Positions 1 to 6,566 of a stretch of 8,113 nucleotides of DNA are shown in pieces (position 1 is the first letter of the stretch; each line of letters opens with the position of its first letter). Location: the NCBI GenBank assembly GCA_946886185.1, contig CAMPIC010000104.1, positions 1 to 8,113 on the forward strand. The letters run 5' to 3'. This DNA is from an uncultured bacterium. Lineage in GTDB: Bacteria; Eisenbacteria; RBG-16-71-46; CAIMUX01. The position numbers and the translations under genes were made by a program. The notes beneath the pieces were generated by a model. The model was not told the origin of the DNA. It saw nothing but the letters and a program-made list of their open reading frames with translations, and did no database searches.

Positions 1-146
1 GCGGCAGAGTCATCGGCGGCACAGTCATCTTCGGCACATTCATCTTCGGCACATTCATCTTCGGCACAGTCATCGGCGGCGCAGTCATCGGCGGCGCAGT
101 CATCGGCGGCGCAGTGTGCGGCACAGTCATCTGCGGCACAGTCATC
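1..146 (-). repeat. 15-bp tandem repeat coding Met-Thr-Val/Ala-Pro-x
   Basis: On the plus strand the units are 15-mers ending in CATC: 15-29, 30-44, 45-59, 60-74, 75-89, 90-104, 117-131 and 132-146, plus a partial unit 1-14 cut by the window edge. Unit 105-116 is 12 bp because the Met codon is missing. Three neighbouring pairs (30-44/45-59, 75-89/90-104, 117-131/132-146) are identical, as expected from recent slippage. Read on the minus strand the repeat is in frame with the propeller-like gene and encodes a Met/Thr/Pro-rich tail, with Asn for Thr in two units and Lys as the fifth residue in three. Confidence 0.9.
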
Positions 147-1339
147 GACGGTGCATGCGACGGTAGCACCGGCAATGGCAGTGCAGCGACCACGTCCAGG
201 AGCGGGCTGACCGCGACCAGCCGCTCGTGTTCCCGGTCGATCACGAAGTCGGTGATGCCCGGAGGACATCGGAGCGAGAGCTCGGGCGGTTCGGAACGCT
301 CCCGCACCGGGATTCGGATCACGCGCTCACCGCCGAATCCACTCACCCAAATCGTGTCGTCGTAGAAGTGGACGCGCTTCGGGGTGACCACTCCGCGCTC
401 CGACACGTTCCATTGGCCCACCCGTTCGAGCGTCTCGACGTATCTATATAGATACAGGTACGAATCGATGTTTCCGAACTCCCCCCCGGTCCGGTCGAGT
501 GGACGATCCTCGATTCCGCCGGCTGCGATCCAGATCGTGTCTCCTCGCGCAGAGACGTCGATCGACCAGAGCGGACCGTCCAGAGTGACGGATGCATCCG
601 CGGTCCAGCCATCATCTGTCCGCCGATGGACGGTCACGGTGTGGGCGAGGAGACTGTTGGTGATCAAAGAGCCGTTCACGAAGACCGCATGGAGAGGCCC
701 GGCAGGGAGTGCGAGATCGAGCTCCGGCCGTCGCGAGAAACGCCATCCGGATGCAGCTCCCAAGGGATGCGCGGTCGCCGGCTTCTCTTGCTCCACCTGA
801 AACCCGAAGGCGCGATCGCCGAGCGGATCAAGCGCAAATCCGGTGCGTGATTCGGGATCGAACGCCACTCCCCGAATCCCGCGCGTGGAAGTTTCGATTC
901 GCTGTAGCTCGCGGAGCTCAGGGCTCAACTGATAGAGCGCGAGGGCACCGCTTCCTTCGCCGCTGACGACCACCAGGTTCGAATCGACCCAGGCCCACGA
1001 ATCAGGACCGGGAGGCGCAGGCAGGCGATGGGTGATCTCGAATCGTTCATCGAGGAGCGCGATGTCATCGGACCCCCGCAGCAGGATCACCCACGCGCCC
1101 CCGCTCGACGAAGGCGCGGGCGCGATCAGGAATGGATCCGGACCGAGAACACGCTCGAGGTCGACTCCCGATCCGATTCCGGAGACCAGGGAGTCTTCCA
1201 GTGGAGCAAGGACCCGGATCCAGGAGTCGAGCGTTTGGCTGTTCGAGATCTCGTGAGGCTCCATCCCGCGATCAGCGCCCATTGCCGCGAGAGCGACGCC
1301 TCCGAGCATCATGGGCAGATACGCAATCTTCCTGAGCAC
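1..1339 (-). CDS. Exported beta-propeller-like protein with C-terminal pentapeptide repeat (partial, 3' end outside window)
   Basis: One minus-strand frame stays open from 1339 to the left edge (446 codons, no stop seen). I chose the GTG at 1339 because it gives a signal-like N-terminus: R3-K4, then a hydrophobic run to about residue 22 (IAYLPMMLGGVALAAMGA). ATG at 1312 or 1309 is possible, and no start has a clear ribosome binding site. Residues ~40-390 show recurring short beta-strand patterns such as GAWVILL, SWAWVDSNLVVVSG, DTIWIAAGG and DTIWVSGFG, with 'VAFDPESRTGFALD' and 'FVIDREHERLVAV' turns. This resembles YncE/lactonase-like propellers, but I cannot name a family and see no catalytic residues. 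From residue 399 the chain becomes the repeat M-T-V/A-P-P/K/Q, still running at the edge. It is probably periplasmic or surface-located. It follows the lipoprotein gene after 37 bp and is likely co-transcribed. Function unknown; the reading frame itself is well supported. Confidence 0.75.
   Translation of the reverse strand, partial: MLRKIAYLPMMLGGVALAAMGADRGMEPHEISNSQTLDSWIRVLAPLEDSLVSGIGSGVDLERVLGPDPFLIAPAPSSSGGAWVILLRGSDDIALLDERFEITHRLPAPPGPDSWAWVDSNLVVVSGEGSGALALYQLSPELRELQRIETSTRGIRGVAFDPESRTGFALDPLGDRAFGFQVEQEKPATAHPLGAASGWRFSRRPELDLALPAGPLHAVFVNGSLITNSLLAHTVTVHRRTDDGWTADASVTLDGPLWSIDVSARGDTIWIAAGGIEDRPLDRTGGEFGNIDSYLYLYRYVETLERVGQWNVSERGVVTPKRVHFYDDTIWVSGFGGERVIRIPVRERSEPPELSLRCPPGITDFVIDREHERLVAVSPLLDVVAALPLPVLPSHAPSMTVPQMTVPHTAPPMTAPPMTAPPMTVPKMNVPKMNVPKMTVPPMTLP
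440..455. repeat. 16-bp perfect AT-rich palindrome inside coding sequence
   Basis: The bases GTATCTATATAGATAC equal their own reverse complement. They lie inside the propeller-like gene, where they encode most of the run Y-L-Y-L-Y-R-Y (residues 294-300). The site is strikingly AT-rich compared with the surrounding GC-rich gene. It may be chance, a protein-binding site, or a by-product of an alternating Tyr/Leu beta strand. Confidence 0.6.
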
Positions 1340-1376
1340 CAGAGAAGGGCTGTGGGTTGGAGCTGCTACGACGGGC

Positions 1377-1805
1377 CTACCACCCGGATCCGCGCTTGCT
1401 CGCCTTCTCCACCGAGATCCGAACCGATTCTGATCCGTTTTCGCCGGTGGCTTCCGTCATCACGGTGGAGCCCGAGATCAGGTCCGCGATCTGATCCTCG
1501 GTCAATTCGACCGTGTACGTCCCTTGATCTCCCTCGATCGTGTAGACCGATTGCCCTGCGCGAAGCGCATCGAGGGTCAGCTCGTCGCTGCTCGCTTCGG
1601 CACCCTCGTTCCCGAGGGTGATCTCGACGCTTCCTGGATCCGAAGATCCGCCGGACCGCGAAGAGGCGCAACCGATCGGGCCCACCAGGAGCGCGATCGA
1701 GACGCAGGTGGAAATGACGCTCATGGCGCCCCGCACTGCCGGGACTCTGAGGTGCATTCTGGAATTCGACTGAGAGGCCGTGGACTGCATCGACCAACCG
1801 AACAT
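1377..1805 (-). CDS. Small predicted lipoprotein, function unknown
   Basis: This 142-residue protein starts at ATG 1805 behind a very good ribosome binding site (AAGGAGG, then ATCCC before ATG), which settles the start. A basic stretch (R16 to R25) leads into a hydrophobic segment (residues ~30-45) that ends at Cys46 in 'VGPIGCASS', a lipobox-like site. Proline at -3 is atypical, so lipidation is probable but not certain. A Ser/Gly linker (47-58) follows, then an acidic region of ~80 residues with strand-rich sequence such as SVYTIEGDQGTYTVEL and a helix-like LTEDQIADLISG. I do not recognise the domain. The TAG stop at 1379-1377 lies 37 bp before the propeller-like gene, so the two probably form an operon. 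It diverges from the dihydroorotase gene. Confidence 0.8.
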   Translation of the reverse strand: MFGWSMQSTASQSNSRMHLRVPAVRGAMSVISTCVSIALLVGPIGCASSRSGGSSDPGSVEITLGNEGAEASSDELTLDALRAGQSVYTIEGDQGTYTVELTEDQIADLISGSTVMTEATGENGSESVRISVEKASKRGSGW

Positions 1806-1931
1806 GGGATCCTCCTTGTCCGAACGCGAACGGGCTGAGCCATGCGGGGACGTGACGCGATCCTACGCCACCGGCTTCCGCGCCGTACAGGCGCCAAAGC
1901 GAGTACCATGCGTGGCGGGCACAGGGAAAGG
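1806..1931. other. Divergent intergenic region between lipoprotein and dihydroorotase genes
   Basis: These 126 bp must hold the start signals for both divergent genes. I see no -35/-10 pair that I would defend on either strand. A small GC-rich inverted repeat (GCGCC at 1880-1884 and GGCGC at 1890-1894, loop GTACA) sits in the middle. The clearest element is the AAGGAGG ribosome binding site of the minus-strand lipoprotein gene, just after 1806. Confidence 0.4.
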
Positions 1932-3272
1932 ATGGTGACCGTGCAGCTGGATTTGTTGCTTCGTGACGGGACGGTCGTGAATGCGGATCACTCGGAGCGA
2001 GCGAACATCGGAGTGCGCGACGGCAGGATCGTGTGGATCGGGATGGACACGCCGGCCGCCGAATCGGAGATCCCCCTATCCGGGCTGCACGTCCTTCCCG
2101 GCGTGATCGATTCTCAAGTCCACTTCCGGGAACCCGGCGCGGAGCACAAGGAAGATCTGCAAACCGGGTCCCGCTCGGCGGTGCTCGGGGGAGTCACCAC
2201 CGTCTTCGAGATGCCCAATACCGAGCCGGCGACCACGACCGAAACAGCCCTCGCCGACAAACTGGCTCGCGCCGCGGGTCGCATGTGGTGCGACCACGCG
2301 TTCTTTCTGGGCGCTCGTCCCGACAACCTGGATCAGCTCGACCAGCTCGAGCGGCTGCCGGGATCTCCGGGGATCAAGATGTTTCTCGGTCGCTCCACCG
2401 GCGGGCTGCTGTTGCAGGAAGAGGCGCACATCCGCGAAGCGCTCTCGCGAGGACATCGCCGCATCGCGGTGCACTCCGAGGATCAGGCTCGACTCGAACA
2501 GCGCATCCACATCGCGCGCGAGGCGGGGCATCCGCGCGCGCATCCGCTCTGGCGGGACGCGGAGACCGCGCGGAGCAGCACCGAGCGGTTGCTCAGGCTC
2601 GCGTCAGAGGTCGGGCGTCGTGTGCATGTGCTCCACGTCACGACCGCCGAGGAGATCCCCCTCCTGCACGCGGCGCGTGACCTGGCGACGTTCGAAGTCA
2701 CCCCTCAACATCTCACGCTCCTGGCGCCGGAGTGCTACGAGGAGCTGGGCACCTTCGCGCAGATGAATCCGCCTATCCGCGAAGCGCGGCATCGAGAGGC
2801 GTTGTGGGAGGCGGTGCGCGCCGGATGGGTCGACGTGATCGGCTCCGACCATGCGCCCCACACCCGCGAAGAAAAAGCGCTTCCGTATCCAGAGAGTCCC
2901 GCCGGGATGCCGGGCGTGCAGACGCTGGTGCCGATCATGCTCGATCACGTGCACGCGGGGCGCCTCTCCCTCCCGCGGATGGTGGAGCTGACGAGCGCGG
3001 GTCCGGCCCGCGTGTACGGCGTTCTGCGCAAGGGACGGATCGCGGTCGATTACGACGCCGACTTCACGATCGTCGATCTTTCGGCAAAGCGAGAGGTGCG
3101 GGAATCGTGGCTCGCGAGTCGATGTGGATGGAGCCCGTTCACCGGGCGGTCCTTCACCGGTTGGCCCATCCTCACGATCGTGCGCGGGCAGATCGTGATG
3201 CGCGAGGAGGAGGTTCTCGGCGAACCGTCAGGTCGTCCCGTCGAGTTCGCGGAGACGGCAGGCTTCGACTAG
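1932..3272 (+). CDS. pyrC: Dihydroorotase-family cyclic amidohydrolase
   Basis: A 446-residue protein of the amidohydrolase superfamily. In the de novo pyrimidine pathway dihydroorotase interconverts carbamoyl-aspartate and dihydroorotate in the cytoplasm. Visible motifs are '[14 protein letters not shown]' (56-69), 'MPNTEP' (94-99), Lys149 in '[12 protein letters not shown]' (a likely carboxylated lysine metal bridge), His181 in 'VHSED', His235 in 'VLHVTTAEE', and 'GSDHAPH' (304-310) with the catalytic-type Asp306. The C-terminal '[11 protein letters not shown]' also matches my memory of Bacteroidetes-type dihydroorotases. The first metal-ligand position of the usual H-x-H is Gln62. I start at ATG 1932, behind GGGAAAGG, because upstream ATG codons only add an Arg-rich tail unlike the family; GTG 1941 is an alternative. 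Allantoinase or hydantoinase activity cannot be excluded. It overlaps the rpmB stop by 3 bases. Confidence 0.9.
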   Translation: MVTVQLDLLLRDGTVVNADHSERANIGVRDGRIVWIGMDTPAAESEIPLSGLHVLPGVIDSQVHFREPGAEHKEDLQTGSRSAVLGGVTTVFEMPNTEPATTTETALADKLARAAGRMWCDHAFFLGARPDNLDQLDQLERLPGSPGIKMFLGRSTGGLLLQEEAHIREALSRGHRRIAVHSEDQARLEQRIHIAREAGHPRAHPLWRDAETARSSTERLLRLASEVGRRVHVLHVTTAEEIPLLHAARDLATFEVTPQHLTLLAPECYEELGTFAQMNPPIREARHREALWEAVRAGWVDVIGSDHAPHTREEKALPYPESPAGMPGVQTLVPIMLDHVHAGRLSLPRMVELTSAGPARVYGVLRKGRIAVDYDADFTIVDLSAKREVRESWLASRCGWSPFTGRSFTGWPILTIVRGQIVMREEEVLGEPSGRPVEFAETAGFD

Positions 3273-3508
3273 GTCAGATCCTCGAGACGCAGACCTTGCT
3301 CGCGGAGATATGGCATCAGGCCCTTCTTGTCGATCGTACGGATCGCCTTGGTGCTGATGCGAATGCGCACCCAACGGTTCAGCTCACGCACGAAGAGCCG
3401 CTTATGCTGGAGGTTGGGGAGCTGACGCCGCTTCGTCTTGTTGTTCGCGTGCGAGACGCGATTGCCTGTGAGGGGGCGCTTGCCCGTCAGCTTGCAGAGC
3501 CTCGACAT
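3269..3508 (-). CDS. rpmB: 50S ribosomal protein L28
   Basis: A 79-residue basic protein of the normal length for bacterial L28. It carries the family pattern: '[28 protein letters not shown]' at the N-terminus, read here in pieces, followed by '[11 protein letters not shown]' and '[13 protein letters not shown]'. It is a structural component of the large ribosomal subunit. ATG 3508 is chosen because GAGGA (3520-3516) lies 7 nt upstream and the family starts here; the in-frame ATG at 3535 would add an atypical acidic stretch. Only one Cys is in the N-terminal motif, so this looks like the zinc-free form. It has its own promoter behind the importer permease gene and ends inside the convergent dihydroorotase gene's stop. 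Confidence 0.97.
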   Translation of the reverse strand: MSRLCKLTGKRPLTGNRVSHANNKTKRRQLPNLQHKRLFVRELNRWVRIRISTKAIRTIDKKGLMPYLREQGLRLEDLT

Positions 3509-3529
3509 CCTGGTTTCCTCTTCCCGTTG

Positions 3530-3549
3530 CTCCACCGAGGACGGTGGAG
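3530..3549 (-). promoter_or_regulatory. Perfect 8-bp hairpin in the rpmB 5' leader
   Basis: On the minus strand CTCCACCG and CGGTGGAG pair perfectly around the loop TCCT. The hairpin starts the last 41 nt of the leader and leaves 9 nt before the GAGGA ribosome binding site. The loop UCCU is complementary to AGGA of that ribosome binding site. No T-run follows, so it is not a terminator. It may be an autoregulatory or translation-modulating element; function is inferred only. Confidence 0.55.
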
Positions 3550-3575
3550 TTCCTACCGTTCGGACGCAAACCGGG

Positions 3576-3604
3576 AGTATGGCAGCGGGGCGGTTCCTTG
3601 TAAA
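3576..3604 (-). promoter_or_regulatory. Sigma70-like promoter of rpmB
   Basis: On the minus strand TTTACA (3604-3599, five of six bases match TTGACA) is separated by exactly 17 bp from CATACT (3581-3576, four of six match TATAAT). The two bases TG sit one base upstream of the -10, an extended -10 arrangement. Transcription should start near 3570, giving a leader of about 60 nt. The promoter lies in the 114-bp gap after the permease gene, so rpmB can be transcribed independently of the importer. Confidence 0.65.
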
Positions 3605-3622
3605 GGTCGGATCGCCGATTCG

Positions 3623-4594
3623 TCACCGCCGCCGAGCGATGAGCCAAGCGAGGGTCGGGGCCCCGATCGCCGCGGTCAGAACCCCGACCGGGAGCTCCCG
3701 GCCCGGTAAGATCAAGCGTGCCACCAAATCACAGAGAACGAGGAAGAACCCTCCGCAGACCGCGGACATCGGCAGTAGGGTCCGCCGGCTGGAGGCGATG
3801 GTCCGCCGGACCAAGTGAGGGACGATCAGTCCGACGAACGCGATCGGTCCGCACCAGGCGACGCAGGCGGAGACCCCGAGGGCGCCGCCGCCCAGGCAGA
3901 GGGCCCGGAGCCGGGGAATGTCCACGCCCTGCGCATGGGCACGCTCCTCGCCGCCGACCAGCGCCTCGAGCGCACTCGTTTGGGAGAGCAGGACGACCAT
4001 CACGACCAGCACGAAGGGGAGCAGGAGCACGATCCCCCGATACCCGACCTGGGGGAGATGGCCGAGCGACCACCGGACCGCCGTCGCAAGGCTGATGGTG
4101 TCGACGGAATACTGGATTCCGGTGGCGATCGCCCCGGTCGCGAGCGTGATCGCGACTCCTAGAAGGAGGATGTCCGGAACTTGGGCGCGTCCGCTCGTCG
4201 CGAGCGCCGTCAGAAGCAGCGTGACTCCCATGGCGCCGGCGAATGCCGCGACCGCCACGATCGGCAATCCGCCGACGGTGCTTGCCGCTCCCGCGCTCAC
4301 CGCGATCAGCGCGCCCAGGGTCGCCCCCGCGGTGGTGCCTACAGTGCTTGGCGCCGCGAGCGGGTTGGCGAGGATGGTCTGATAAACAGCACCGACCAGG
4401 GAGAGCGTCGATCCGACGAGAAGCGCCATCAACACGCGGGGGACGCGCAGCTCCCAGAGGATGAACGAGCCGACCGGATCGGACGTGTCGCTTCCCCAGA
4501 ATGCCGCGGCCAGGCAGATCGCAACTCCCGCCAGGATCCAGGTCCAGAACGCGGGCCGCGTCGAAGAGCTCCCGCGCAGTGCAGCCACCGTCAT
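3623..4594 (-). CDS. btuC: FecCD/BtuC-type ABC importer permease
   Basis: A 323-residue, very hydrophobic inner-membrane protein, the length of BtuC, which has ten transmembrane helices. Family landmarks are 'ELRVPRVLMALLVGSTLSL' (48-66), 'GAVYQTILANPLAAPSTVG' (68-86), the ATPase-coupling stretch 'GEERAHAQGV' (215-224), and 'FVGLIVPHLVRR' (253-264). It forms the transport channel for a corrinoid, heme or iron-chelate substrate, paired with the ATPase. ATG 4594 overlaps the ATPase stop as ATGA, and GAGGAAG lies 7 nt upstream inside the ATPase gene, so translation is coupled. The substrate is not fixed by this sequence; cobalamin is favoured only through the neighbouring binding protein. Confidence 0.92.
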   Translation of the reverse strand: MTVAALRGSSSTRPAFWTWILAGVAICLAAAFWGSDTSDPVGSFILWELRVPRVLMALLVGSTLSLVGAVYQTILANPLAAPSTVGTTAGATLGALIAVSAGAASTVGGLPIVAVAAFAGAMGVTLLLTALATSGRAQVPDILLLGVAITLATGAIATGIQYSVDTISLATAVRWSLGHLPQVGYRGIVLLLPFVLVVMVVLLSQTSALEALVGGEERAHAQGVDIPRLRALCLGGGALGVSACVAWCGPIAFVGLIVPHLVRRTIASSRRTLLPMSAVCGGFFLVLCDLVARLILPGRELPVGVLTAAIGAPTLAWLIARRR

Positions 4595-5526
4595 GCCGGC
4601 GCTTCCTCGAGTGGACGCGTGATGAGGAAGTGACGCGTTCCATCCTCGTCAATCACGCGCACCGCGACCCGATAGAGATCCTCGAGGTGTTCCCGCAACG
4701 ACGGATCATGGACGTCCACTGCGAAGCGCAGCACTCCCTCGCGCAATCCGAGTATTCGGATCGAGTTTCCATACGCCGTATGCACTGAGATCGAGTCATC
4801 CGGGATTGAGTTTCGGTGAATTGTTCGTTCGGGCTTCGAATCATCCGCGACCGAACTTCCGGAAGTCGTGCCACTACGGGATTCATCCGCACGAGTCGAC
4901 AGCCCACCTCGAGGAATCGCGTGGTTGATCAAGTTCAGATCGTGCGTGATGCAGAGGATGCCGTAGCCCTCTAGTCGGAGACGGCCGATCAAGCGGTAGA
5001 TCTCGATCTGCTGCGCCGGATCGAGGTGGTTGGCGGGTTCGTCGAGCAGAAGAAGCGGCGCTTCCTGGGCCAGGAGCGCGGCAAACGCCACGCGCCGTTG
5101 CTCACCGCCGGACAATTGCAGGAATCGACGATCCGCGAACTCCGAGGCATCGACGCGAGACAGCGCCGCAAGCGCACGCCGCTCGCTGTGCGAGCGTGCC
5201 TCGGAGAACCGGAAGCGAGCCGCGCACACGAGGTCGAGGACGCGGACCTCTTCCTGCACTCCTTCTTGTTGGGGGAGCCATCCGATCCGCGCTGCCCGTT
5301 CCCGACCCGACCAGGATCCGACCGGCCGCCCATCGAGACGGATCGCGCCGCCTCGGACCGGCGCGATCCCCAGAGCTGCCCGGAGCAGAGTGGTCTTCCC
5401 CGCGCCATTGGGGCCGATCAGGATGTGTAGATCGCCGGGTCCCAGATTGAGGGAAACGTCGCGCAAGATCGAGCGACGACCCAATTCCACGTGGGCCCGG
5501 TCGAGTTCGAGTCGGGTGGACAACAT
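4591..5526 (-). CDS. btuD: BtuD/FecE-type ABC importer ATPase with repeat insertion
   Basis: A 311-residue nucleotide-binding subunit. Walker A is GPNGAGKTT (38-46), the Q-loop glutamine is Q86, the signature is LSGGEQ (138-143), Walker B is LLLLDE (158-163), the D-loop is HLD (167-169) and the switch His is H195 in ITHD, so all catalytic elements are present. It drives uptake through the permease encoded directly downstream (ATGA overlap). The family normally runs from 'THDLN...' almost directly into 'RILGLREG', but here about 50 hydrophilic, Ser/Asp-rich residues (206-255) built from 15-residue repeats intervene. The C-terminal part (from 257) looks normal, so the protein is probably functional. 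The ATG at 5526 has only a weak GACGGG upstream. The gene diverges from the LOG-like gene. Confidence 0.92.
   Translation of the reverse strand: MLSTRLELDRAHVELGRRSILRDVSLNLGPGDLHILIGPNGAGKTTLLRAALGIAPVRGGAIRLDGRPVGSWSGRERAARIGWLPQQEGVQEEVRVLDLVCAARFRFSEARSHSERRALAALSRVDASEFADRRFLQLSGGEQRRVAFAALLAQEAPLLLLDEPANHLDPAQQIEIYRLIGRLRLEGYGILCITHDLNLINHAIPRGGLSTRADESRSGTTSGSSVADDSKPERTIHRNSIPDDSISVHTAYGNSIRILGLREGVLRFAVDVHDPSLREHLEDLYRVAVRVIDEDGTRHFLITRPLEEAPA
4759..4890 (-). repeat. 45-bp imperfect tandem repeat inside the ATPase gene
   Basis: GAGTCATCC at 4793, GAATCATCC at 4838 and GATTCATCC at 4880 begin related blocks. The first two match over ~29 bp with roughly two thirds identity and are 45 bp apart; the third is 42 bp further and soon diverges. 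A further partial copy is GATCGAGTTTCC at 4759, exactly 45 bp before GATTGAGTTTCG at 4804. In the protein this gives three units: ADES...GSSV (213-226), ADDS...RNSI (227-241) and PDDS...GNSI (242-256). The array is in frame and expands the loop after the switch histidine. Confidence 0.7.
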
Positions 5527-5640
5527 CCCGTCGATCGTAAGCGCTGCCGCGCCTGCGAGCCAGCCACCCGAATACGCCGACGGCGCACCAACCCGGCCGT
5601 TCCTGGACGCGCGTGGCCGGCAGGGATAGCCTGAAAAGCG
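5527..5640. other. Divergent intergenic region between ATPase and LOG-like genes
   Basis: These 114 bp separate two divergent genes. The plus strand has TAGCCT at 5627-5632 only 8 nt before the LOG-like ATG, with CTGGAC at 5603-5608 as a weak -35 at 18-bp spacing. That would mean an almost leaderless transcript, but the match is too poor to insist on. No promoter stands out for the ATPase gene. Confidence 0.3.
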
Positions 5641-6255
5641 ATGAATTCACCGCGTGTGTATTACGAAGGGCTAGTGGCCCAGGTCAGCGGATTGTTGCCG
5701 CAGGGTCCACGACTTGCTGTGATCGGGAGCACCTCCTTCTGGCATCCACAAAGCGAAGCAACATGCATCGCGATCGGTCAAAGCCTGGCGCGAATCTCCG
5801 AGTTGATCGTGCTCACGGGTGGCGTCTCCGGAGTGGGGGAAGCGGTCGGCCGCAGCTTCTTCGATGCGCGCTCGCAGTCTCCGGGAAATCGCGGAGTCTT
5901 TCACGTCCTGCCTGAAGGAGAAGCAGTGTGGGACTACGGCGAAACACTTTTCGCCGGACTCGATATGGGGGAACGCCGAGAAGTCCTGGGCCGTCTTGCG
6001 CCGTTGTACGTCATGGTGGAGGGCGGCCCCGGCACGGCGCACGAAGCAGCGGTCGCTATGTCGCGAGATGCGACCTTGATTTCGGTGGGCAAATCCGGAG
6101 GGCATGCGGCCGAGGTCTACCCTCGTGTGTCTCGACCGGCCGCGGTGCCTTCTCAGTCATGGCTCCGGCTGGGACAGCCGGATGCGACCCCGCAGGAGAT
6201 CGCGGATGCGGTCCACGACTGCGTGTGCGCTTGTCTCGATCTCGGAATCAGATAG
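5641..6255 (+). CDS. LOG/SLOG-family nucleotide-binding protein
   Basis: A 204-residue Rossmann-like protein. 'RLAVIGSTSF' (24-33) is the first strand, 'LTGGVSGVGEAVG' (58-70) the glycine-rich loop, and 'VEGGPGTAHE' (126-135) corresponds to the LOG signature PGGxGTxxE. An upstream 'GERREVL' (110-116) occupies the place of the conserved Arg-containing helix of LOG phosphoribohydrolases. Members with intact motifs release free bases from nucleoside monophosphates; others only bind nucleotides and are often mislabelled lysine decarboxylase. The first Pro of the signature is Glu here, so activity is uncertain and a TIGR00725-like subfamily is more likely. The ribosome binding site is weak (GAAAAG). 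It sits on the opposite strand between the importer ATPase and its binding protein. Confidence 0.8.
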   Translation: MNSPRVYYEGLVAQVSGLLPQGPRLAVIGSTSFWHPQSEATCIAIGQSLARISELIVLTGGVSGVGEAVGRSFFDARSQSPGNRGVFHVLPEGEAVWDYGETLFAGLDMGERREVLGRLAPLYVMVEGGPGTAHEAAVAMSRDATLISVGKSGGHAAEVYPRVSRPAAVPSQSWLRLGQPDATPQEIADAVHDCVCACLDLGIR

Positions 6256-6566
6256 CCGTACGTCGAAGCCTGCACGTCCGGTCTTCCTACACAATTCGTG
6301 TATTACCGTTGCGGGGATCGCCGACTCCTCCGCGCCAAGACCGGAGCCCTGCCTCCGCTCGGTTTCGAGATCGCCCTCCGGTCTGGCTCGCTGCGGAGGC
6401 GTGCGGTGCGCGAATCCGTCGATGCGGCTCGTCTTCCGGTCGCCTCGATCCATTCGCTCGCGCCTCCGCACTTCTTTTGGCGCGCGAAAAGCGTCGTCGC
6501 GGACGCTTCTCGACTCGCCCTCGCACCGCTTCGGGTGTATCCCTCCGGATGAGCACGGCGCGGACT
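6256..6566. other. Convergent intergenic region with no convincing gene
   Basis: These 311 bp lie between the 3' ends of the LOG-like and binding-protein genes. A plus-strand frame from GTG 6298 to TGA 6552 (84 residues, Arg/Ala-rich) is open but has no ribosome binding site and no recognisable motif. Minus-strand frames here are Arg-rich and also unconvincing. The only structured element I see is the hairpin at 6489-6508. Confidence 0.5.
6487..6508 (-). terminator. Possible Rho-independent terminator of the binding-protein gene
   Basis: AAGCGTC (6489-6495) and GACGCTT (6502-6508) form a perfect 7-bp stem around GTCGCG. Read on the minus strand the stem ends in TTTT (6490-6487), about 60 nt after the binding-protein stop. 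The T-run is short and partly inside the stem, so this is a weak candidate. Confidence 0.4.

Noticed and set aside
1..146. CRISPR-like array
   Set aside because: The units are contiguous 15-mers without unique spacers, and they continue an open coding frame.
1366..1797. 143-residue minus-strand frame overlapping the lipoprotein gene
   Set aside because: The alternative frame from 1805 has the strong ribosome binding site, a signal segment and a lipobox-like Cys, while this frame is Arg-rich.
1880..1894. GCGCC/GGCGC inverted repeat as an operator or terminator
   Set aside because: The stem is only 5 bp with no T-run and no second copy, too little to call a site in GC-rich DNA.
1842..1931. 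N-terminal extension of the dihydroorotase from ATG 1842
   Set aside because: The extra 30 residues are Arg-rich, have no ribosome binding site and are unlike the family. ATG 1932 gives a normal length and N-terminus.
3688..3701. 14-bp perfect palindrome CCGGGAGCTCCCGG
   Set aside because: It lies in the permease coding sequence (Gly-Arg-Glu-Leu-Pro region) and is GC-only apart from AGCT. Such palindromes are expected by chance in GC-rich codons.
2732..3709. 325-residue plus-strand open frame
   Set aside because: It overlaps the dihydroorotase gene in another frame and is antisense to rpmB. Its Arg/Gly-rich composition and lack of motifs mark it as a shadow.
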